Translations under genes and position numbers: made by a program
Assembly: GCA_902492005.1 (NCBI GenBank)
Contig: CABUJV010000002.1
Coordinates: 1 to 64,000, forward strand
DNA: 64,000 nt
Source of the DNA: an uncultured Eubacteriales bacterium
Lineage (GTDB): Bacteria; Bacillota; Clostridia; Oscillospirales; Oscillospiraceae
Reading direction: 5' to 3'
Shown: positions 58,920 through 64,000 of the stretch, piece after piece
Numbering within the stretch: the first letter of the stretch is position 1
How the letters are laid out: each line of letters starts with the position of its first letter
Notes under the pieces: model-generated
The model's database searches: none
Seen by the model: only the letters and a program-made list of their open reading frames with translations
Told to the model about the DNA's origin: nothing

Positions 58920-58977
58920 GAACAAGAAAATATCGGGGCAGGACCGCCCTGTCAGACAGAAAAAGGAGTGTTCAGCG

Positions 58978-59784
58978 ATGCAGATCTATATCAGCGCCGA
59001 CATCGAAGGGACCTGCGGTATCACCGACTGGTCCGAGACCGAGCGCAAGACCATGGACGATTACCGGCCCTTCCAGCAGCAGATGACCCGGGAGGTGGCC
59101 GCCGCCTGTGCCGGAGCCGTGGCGGCGGGGGCGGAGGATATCCTCCTGAAGGACGCCCATGACACCGCCCGCAACATCGACCCCACCGCCCTGCCCAGGG
59201 AGACGCGCATCCTGCGGGGCTGGACCGGGGACCCCCTGTCCATGATGTCGGGGCTGGATTCCGCCCCCTTTGGGGCGGTGCTCTTCACCGGCTACCACGC
59301 CTGGGCCGCCTGCCCGGGCAATCCCCTCAGCCACACGATGAACCTGGGCAACGAGTACGTCACCATCAACGGCGTGCGGGCCAGCGAGTTTCTTCTCAAT
59401 TCCTATACCGCCGGCTATTACGGCGTGCCGGTGGCTTTCCTGTCCGGCGACGCCGACCTGTGCGCCTTCGCCCGGGAGCTCATCCCTGAGATCGTCGCCG
59501 TCCCCGTCAACCGGGGCGTGGGCGGCGGGGTGGTCTCCCTCCACCCGGCAGTGGCGGTGGAGCGCATCCGGGCCGGCGCCGAGGAGGCGGTGAAACGGGC
59601 CGGCCGGTGCCGGGTGCCCATGCCCGGTCATTTTGAGTCGGTCATCCGGTTCCGGGAGCACAAGCTGGCCTATTCCAAGAGCTTCTACCCCGGCGCCCGG
59701 CTGGAGGACGGCAAAAATGTATGCTTCGACAGCGACGACTGGTACGAGATGCTGCGCTATTTCCATTTCGTGCTCAGCGACTAA
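58978..59784 (+). CDS. M55-family D-aminopeptidase (DppA-like)
   Basis: This 268-residue zinc peptidase has the family signature ISADIEGTCGIT (the D-x-E zinc ligands), KDAHDTARNID, LFTGYHAWA and HTMNLGNEYVTINGVRASEF. DppA removes D-amino acids from peptides and helps recycle peptidoglycan stem peptides, often in sporulating Firmicutes. AAAAGGAG lies 10 bases before the ATG at 58978. It is followed at 11 bases by a NYN-domain gene. Confidence 0.9.
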   Translation: MQIYISADIEGTCGITDWSETERKTMDDYRPFQQQMTREVAAACAGAVAAGAEDILLKDAHDTARNIDPTALPRETRILRGWTGDPLSMMSGLDSAPFGAVLFTGYHAWAACPGNPLSHTMNLGNEYVTINGVRASEFLLNSYTAGYYGVPVAFLSGDADLCAFARELIPEIVAVPVNRGVGGGVVSLHPAVAVERIRAGAEEAVKRAGRCRVPMPGHFESVIRFREHKLAYSKSFYPGARLEDGKNVCFDSDDWYEMLRYFHFVLSD

Positions 59785-59795
59785 GGGAGGGTCAC

Positions 59796-60689
59796 ATGCC
59801 ACAGCAAAACGACAGAGACCTGCGCCTGGCGGTACTCATCGACGCCGACAACGCCTCCCGGACCGCCATGCGGGACGTGATGGCAGAGATCGCCGTCTAC
59901 GGAACCCCCACCATCAAGCGTATCTATGGAGACTGGACCACCCCCAATATGGCCTCCTGGAAACCCATCCTGCTGGAGAATGCCATCACCCCCATCCAGC
60001 AGTACAGCTACACCACCGGCAAGAACTCCACCGACTCGGCCATGATCATCGACGCCATGGACGTGCTCTACACCGGGCGGTGCGACGGTTTTGTCATCGT
60101 CTCCAGCGACTCGGACTTCACCCGGCTGGCCATCCGCCTGCGGGAGGCGGGGATGAAGGTCATCGGCATGGGGGAGAAGAAGACCCCCCAGCCCTTCATC
60201 GCCTCCTGCGACAAATTTGTCTACATCGAGGTCATCCGGGCCGCCGGGGACAAGGCCCGGGCCGCGGCCCGGAAGCTCCAGGAGCAGGCGGAGGCCGCCA
60301 AAGAGGAGCCCGCCGCCGTCCGGCCGGAGGAGCCCGCCGCCGGCAAGAGCCGGAAGGGCCGGAAGAAGGCGGCCGAGGTCCCGGAGCCCGCGCCGGAGCC
60401 CCCGGCGCCGGAGCCGCCCGCCGCCGAGCCCGAGCGGGGGGTGCCGCCGGAGATGGTGGACCTGATCGCCGACGCGCTGGAGATGATCGCGGACGAGGAC
60501 GGCTACGCCTTCATGGGTGAGCTGGGCAATCTGCTGGCCAAACAGAGGCCCGACTTCGACCCCCGAAACTATGGCTTTTCCAAGCTCACCACCCTCATCA
60601 AAAGCCTGCCCCGCTTTGAGGTGGACGCACGGCAGACCTCCCATCCTCACACCAAGCATATCTATCTGCGGGATAAGAAGCGGAAATAG
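59796..60689 (+). CDS. NYN-domain nuclease-like protein with OST-HTH/LOTUS domain
   Basis: This 297-residue protein has an N-terminal NYN/PIN-like domain with its acidic residues in AVLIDADNASRTAM, STDSAMIIDAMDVLY and GFVIVSSDSDFTRLA. A Pro/Glu/Ala-rich linker (about 160-220) leads to a C-terminal LOTUS/OST-HTH domain (MVDLIADALEMIADEDGYAFM, LGNLLAKQRPDFDPRNYGF). The combination suggests RNA cleavage with an RNA-binding module. Its targets are unknown. AGGGAGGG precedes the ATG. Confidence 0.88.
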   Translation: MPQQNDRDLRLAVLIDADNASRTAMRDVMAEIAVYGTPTIKRIYGDWTTPNMASWKPILLENAITPIQQYSYTTGKNSTDSAMIIDAMDVLYTGRCDGFVIVSSDSDFTRLAIRLREAGMKVIGMGEKKTPQPFIASCDKFVYIEVIRAAGDKARAAARKLQEQAEAAKEEPAAVRPEEPAAGKSRKGRKKAAEVPEPAPEPPAPEPPAAEPERGVPPEMVDLIADALEMIADEDGYAFMGELGNLLAKQRPDFDPRNYGFSKLTTLIKSLPRFEVDARQTSHPHTKHIYLRDKKRK

Positions 60690-60977
60690 AGGCCCCGAGC
60701 GTCCACCGGGCGCATCGGCGCCCCGCGCCGTCAGGCGCGTCCAAGGGTTTGGCGGGGAGCCGAAGCCTTGCCGCAGGGGCATTCATTTGCCCCAAGGAAG
60801 TAAGAAAGAAGGGCCCCCATAGAATGGACGCATTCGATGGGCAGACGCGCAGCAGACGAATACACCTTTGATGTCTATTCCAGAGATTACGACAGAGCGC
60901 GGTACGCCATTGGGCAGCAATGAGCGGAGCGGGACCCGGCTGCACGGCTGCGGAGACCCGGCAGGGAGGCGCGGTAT
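60690..60977. other. 288-base spacer with palindromic GC-rich sequence, possible dispersed repeat
   Basis: No gene is supported. GGGCGCATCGGCGCCC-like and GCGCC/GGCGC pairings fill 60705-60745. GGGGCATTCATTTGCCCC (near 60777-60794) is a small hairpin, and an A/G-rich stretch follows it. The stretch has the look of the dispersed intergenic repeats of this bacterial group, but only one copy is seen in the window. Confidence 0.35.
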
Positions 60978-62390
60978 ATGGGAAACGGCAACAAGTCCAT
61001 CAGCTTCTTCGGTCTGGTGGCCATGGGCATTGGATGTATGCTGGGTACGTCCTGGCTTCTGCTCACCGGCCCCTGGCTGGAGGTGGCGGGAGGTCCCCTG
61101 AACCTGGCCGTGGCTTTCGCTTTGTGCATCGTCGTCGAGCTGCCCTTCGCCTTCGCCTATATGGAGGCGATCCCCATGCTGCCACGGCAGGGGGGCGAGG
61201 TGGTCTACTCCAGCGCCGCCTTCGGCCCCGGCGGGGGCTTTGCCGTGGGCTGGGCGGGGGTGCTGATGAACTCCATCGTCTTCTGCTGGGTGGATCTGGC
61301 CGCCATCTCTCTGCTGGACGAGCTGTTTCCCGCTCTGGGCCGGGCGGGACTGCTCTATACGGTGGGAGGCCATCCGGTGACCCTGCCCAATGTGCTGTGT
61401 CAGTTGGCCCTGGCCGTCGCCATCGTCTACATTCAGTACCGGGGTGCCGACGTGTGCGCCTCCCTGGCCAAGCTGGCCACCGTGGTGCTGCTCACCATGT
61501 GCCTGGCCGGGCTGGCGGTCTGCTTCGCCCACTTTGACCCGGCGGTCTACGCCGCCGGCGGGGGACTGGAGTTCCGCTTCAGCGGCTCGGCCTCTCTGCT
61601 GTCCATGCTGGTGTTCTCAGTGGCCGGGTGGGAGACGGTGGCCAAGGCGGCGGCCGACGCCACCGGCCCCGCCGCACGGAAGGCGGGAGCCGCCCTGATT
61701 ACCTGCCTGCTCATCGTCACCGCTCTTTTGTGCCTGGTGCCCACGGCGGTGGCGGGAAACCTGCCCTGGCGGACGGCGGTGAACCGCACCGCCCCCTTTG
61801 CCGAGGTGCTGGTGTCCATCACCGGCTGGCCGGCGGTGCGCCTGGCCTTCCTGGCCACGGCTCTTGTGGGAGCGGTGGGGGTGATGAACTCCACCCTCTA
61901 CTCCTCCTCCCGGATGCTCTACGGCCTGGCCCGGTCCAAGCTGGTCCCCGGCGGGTTTGGGCGGCTCCACCCCCGGTATGGGACCCCTACCCGGTGCGTC
62001 TGGTTCGCCGCCGCCTTCGTCCTGCCCGCCCCCTTCACCGGAAAGCTCTTCTTCCGGCCCCTCATCCATGTGGCTTCTCTGGCCACCATCGTCATGTGGG
62101 TCATGACCCTGGCGGCAGTGCTGCGGCTGCGCCGGACCCGGCCTGATCTGCCCCGGCCGGTGCGCATGCCCGGCGGGACGCCCATGGCGGCGTTCGGCGT
62201 TCTGGCCGCCCTCTTTCTGGCGGGGAACATCCTGCTGCCCTTCAGCCCAGGGGCGCTGACGCCCCTGGAGTACCTGCTGGCTCTGGGGCTGACGGCCCTG
62301 GGGGGCGGGCTCTACCACCTGCGGGACCGGAGCCTGACCCGGGAGGAGCGGGAGGCCCTCATCCTGGGGGATGGGCGGAAAGAGGCGTAA
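60978..62390 (+). CDS. APC-superfamily amino acid permease
   Basis: This 470-residue transporter has about 12 membrane segments. It begins KSISFFGLVAMGIGCMLGTSW, the substrate-binding first helix of APC permeases, and has MLPRQGGEVVYSSAAFGPGGGF, LVFSVAGWETVAKAAAD and MNSTLYSSSRMLYGLARS. It probably moves an amino acid or amine. The substrate cannot be told. GGGAGG lies about 10 bases before the ATG. A perfect palindromic terminator overlaps its stop codon. Confidence 0.9.
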   Translation: MGNGNKSISFFGLVAMGIGCMLGTSWLLLTGPWLEVAGGPLNLAVAFALCIVVELPFAFAYMEAIPMLPRQGGEVVYSSAAFGPGGGFAVGWAGVLMNSIVFCWVDLAAISLLDELFPALGRAGLLYTVGGHPVTLPNVLCQLALAVAIVYIQYRGADVCASLAKLATVVLLTMCLAGLAVCFAHFDPAVYAAGGGLEFRFSGSASLLSMLVFSVAGWETVAKAAADATGPAARKAGAALITCLLIVTALLCLVPTAVAGNLPWRTAVNRTAPFAEVLVSITGWPAVRLAFLATALVGAVGVMNSTLYSSSRMLYGLARSKLVPGGFGRLHPRYGTPTRCVWFAAAFVLPAPFTGKLFFRPLIHVASLATIVMWVMTLAAVLRLRRTRPDLPRPVRMPGGTPMAAFGVLAALFLAGNILLPFSPGALTPLEYLLALGLTALGGGLYHLRDRSLTREEREALILGDGRKEA

Positions 62391-62426
62391 AAAAAGCCTG
62401 TTCGGATATCCGAACAGGCTTTTTTT
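62389..62426. terminator. Perfect 38-bp palindromic bidirectional terminator
   Basis: Seven As, AGCCTGTTCGGAT-type arm and exact complement, then seven Ts, centred on GGATATCC. It begins inside the permease stop codon and ends eight bases before the fprA stop, serving both convergent genes. Confidence 0.92.
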
Positions 62427-62433
62427 ACATCGG

Positions 62434-63804
62434 TCAGGGCGCGGGCTTGAACATCTCCTTGCCCATGCGGCACAGGGGACACACCCAGTCGGCGGGGAGG
62501 GCCTCGAAGGGGGTGCCGGGGGCGATGCCGCCCTTGGCGTCGCCCTGTTCCGGGTCATAGATGTAGCCGCAGATGGAGCAGATATACTTTTGAGCCTTGG
62601 GTGCGGCGGGCTTGGCGGGGGCGGTCAGGGCGGCCACGGCCCGGGCGTAGTCGGCCACGGCGGCCAGATCGGCCTCGGTGGGCCGGAAGCAGACCTTGAA
62701 GGGCTTTTCCAGGGTCTTGAATTTCAACTGGGCGAGCTGGGTCTGGAGCATGTCGGCGGCCTCGCCGGTCCAGCCGAAGGAGCCGAAGGCGCCGGCGGCC
62801 CGGCCCTTGGTGTTGATGGCGTCCACCGCGTGGACGGCGTGCCAGATGGCCTCGGGGGCGCTGCGGTTGATGGTGGGGGCGCCGAAGAGGACCACGTCGC
62901 AGCCGTTGACCAGCCCGGATACGTCGGCGGCGTCATAGACCAGGTCGGCGGCGGTGACCTGGAAGCCCTCGCCGGTCAGGGCCTGGGCGGCGGCCTCGGC
63001 CAGGGCCTTGGTGCAGCCGTAGGCCGAGCAGTAGAGCACGGCGGCGGTGGGGCCGGACTTGGGGGCGGGAGTGCTCCAGGCGCGGTAGCGCTCCTTCGCA
63101 TGGGCCAGGGTTTCGGTGAGGACGGGGCCGTGGCTGGGGCAGACCAGCTCCGCCTCGGCGGGCATCTTGTCCAGACCGGCCAGGACGCTGGGCTGGAAGG
63201 GTCCGAAGATGCAGTCGAAATAGTAGCGCAGCTCCCTCTCGTAGGCGTCCCGGTAGACGGGGTGGATGCCAATGTCCTTCATGGTGGGCTCGCAGAAGTG
63301 GGCCCCCAGGAAATCGCAGGTGAACAGGGTCCGGTCCGCCGGGTCCCATGTGAACATGGAGTCGGGCCAGTGGAGCAGGGGAGCGGGGAGGAAGTGAAGG
63401 ACCTTATTGCCCAGGTCCAGGGTGTCTCCATCCTTCACCACCCGGCAGGGGAGGTCCCGGTTGGCGATGGCGGTGAGGAATTTCTTGGCCGAGGTGGTGC
63501 ACAGTACCGTCAGGTTGGGGCAGCGCTCCAGCAGCCGGGCCACGCTGCCGGAGTGGTCGGGTTCGGTGTGGTTCATAATCAGGTAGTCCACCTGCTCCAG
63601 GGGGAGGACCTCCTCCACATTGGACACAAATTCATCCCAATAGTCCAGGTGGACGGTCTCGATGAGGACGTTTTTCTCTCCGGTGAGCAGGTAGGCATTG
63701 TAGGAGGTGCCGTATTTGGACTCCATGACGATGTCAAATACCCGCAGGGCGGGATTCAGAACGCCGACGGACCAGATACCCTCGCGCAGCTTGATGGCAC
63801 TCAT
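62434..63804 (-). CDS. fprA: Flavodiiron protein with C-terminal rubredoxin domain
   Basis: This 456-residue protein reduces O2 to water, or NO to N2O, and protects anaerobes. The beta-lactamase-like domain has the diiron ligands NHTEPDHSGS, APLLHWPDSM, FTCDFLGAH and SHGP. A flavodoxin domain follows (VLYCSAYGCTKALAEAAAQ, FGAPTINRSAPEAIW, FGSFGWTGEAA). A rubredoxin fused at the C-terminus (YICSICGYIYDPEQGD, WVCPLCRMGKEMF) brings electrons internally. The start at 63804 has AAAGGA; an upstream in-frame ATG at 63822 is less likely. Confidence 0.95.
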   Translation of the reverse strand: MSAIKLREGIWSVGVLNPALRVFDIVMESKYGTSYNAYLLTGEKNVLIETVHLDYWDEFVSNVEEVLPLEQVDYLIMNHTEPDHSGSVARLLERCPNLTVLCTTSAKKFLTAIANRDLPCRVVKDGDTLDLGNKVLHFLPAPLLHWPDSMFTWDPADRTLFTCDFLGAHFCEPTMKDIGIHPVYRDAYERELRYYFDCIFGPFQPSVLAGLDKMPAEAELVCPSHGPVLTETLAHAKERYRAWSTPAPKSGPTAAVLYCSAYGCTKALAEAAAQALTGEGFQVTAADLVYDAADVSGLVNGCDVVLFGAPTINRSAPEAIWHAVHAVDAINTKGRAAGAFGSFGWTGEAADMLQTQLAQLKFKTLEKPFKVCFRPTEADLAAVADYARAVAALTAPAKPAAPKAQKYICSICGYIYDPEQGDAKGGIAPGTPFEALPADWVCPLCRMGKEMFKPAP

Positions 63805-63863
63805 AGCAGATTTCCTTTCCAAAAGTCAGGATTTGCGGCCGGACCGCACACTTTTCGCCTTTC

Positions 63864-63892
63864 AGTATACCGTTCGGGCGGGGACTTGTCAA
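63864..63892 (-). promoter_or_regulatory. Promoter of fprA
   Basis: On the minus strand TTGACA (63892-63887), 17 bases, TATACT (63869-63864), about 60 bases before the start codon. Confidence 0.8.
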
Positions 63893-63928
63893 CAAAATCC
63901 CAGTGGATAAGGGGGAATTTTGGCGGGG

Positions 63929-63957
63929 TTGACTTCCACCCGGCTTTGACATACAAT
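63929..63957 (+). promoter_or_regulatory. Promoter of the gene at the window end
   Basis: TTGACT (63929-63934), 17 bases, TACAAT (63952-63957), 34 bases before the ATG at 63992. Confidence 0.7.
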
Positions 63958-63991
63958 ATCGAAACGTGAACAACGTGGGAGGGGCAGAAAC

Positions 63992-64000
63992 ATGCTGGTT
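63992..64000 (+). CDS. Start of a gene cut by the window end (three codons)
   Basis: ATGCTGGTT begins nine bases after a GGGAGGGG ribosome binding site and 34 bases after a good promoter. Only Met-Leu-Val is inside the window, so the product cannot be named. Confidence 0.55.

Overview
The window looks like a chromosome segment from a high-GC, anaerobic, spore-forming Firmicute of the Oscillospiraceae type (Flavonifractor, Intestinimonas or Lawsonibacter-like). The grounds are the GC-rich third codon positions, strong AGGAGG ribosome binding sites, sporulation genes (yabP, yabQ, a SpoVB-like flippase), an electron-bifurcating-type [FeFe]-hydrogenase, and a selenium-linked purine catabolism cluster. 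No tRNA, rRNA, CRISPR array, prophage or intact insertion sequence is visible. Protein assignments come from reading motifs; no database search was run.

Layout. Positions 1-9750 hold a selenium-dependent purine degradation block: ygeY (partial) and xdh (divergent), ygfK and ssnA, and a YheO/PAS-type regulator. An FAD enzyme follows at 9884-11284. mnmE (11567) lies behind a cluster of DnaA-box-like 9-mers. From 13.2 to 22.2 kb come a zinc-ribbon membrane protein, a dCMP/cytidine deaminase-like protein, rny, a nitroreductase remnant, lepB, a PPC-domain protein, ymdB, the yhaO-yhaN nuclease/ATPase pair and a second lepB. Then come a kinase-like protein with no H-box histidine (22344-23411), gapA, an XRE regulator in an AT-rich patch, a GntR-ABC transporter operon, and serC-serA.

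Positions 29903-38409 hold the most interesting block: ten genes combining a NuoE/ferredoxin/NuoF/[FeFe]-hydrogenase complex with a putative sensory module (two DRTGG-domain proteins, two HATPase proteins, a PHP-domain protein and a divergent hydrogenase-like protein). A secreted beta-helix protein follows, then a purine salvage pair (nucleoside phosphorylase and amidohydrolase deaminase).

Positions 41968-54971 carry the Bacillus-type yabM-mazG(yabN)-yabO-yabP-yabQ-divIC-yabR gene order. It is interrupted by hup and by an 8 kb block: a cation efflux protein, a two-component system, an HtrA protease, a NiaR/BirA operon with a lone EIIC-like transporter, and bioY. The regulatory DNA here is very readable: two BirA operators between birA and bioY, and a perfect 46-bp palindrome under the promoter of the EIIC gene. 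The window ends with an amidohydrolase, hpf, a sigma/anti-sigma operon, a D-aminopeptidase, a NYN-LOTUS protein, an APC permease, a flavodiiron protein fused to rubredoxin, and the first codons of a further gene.
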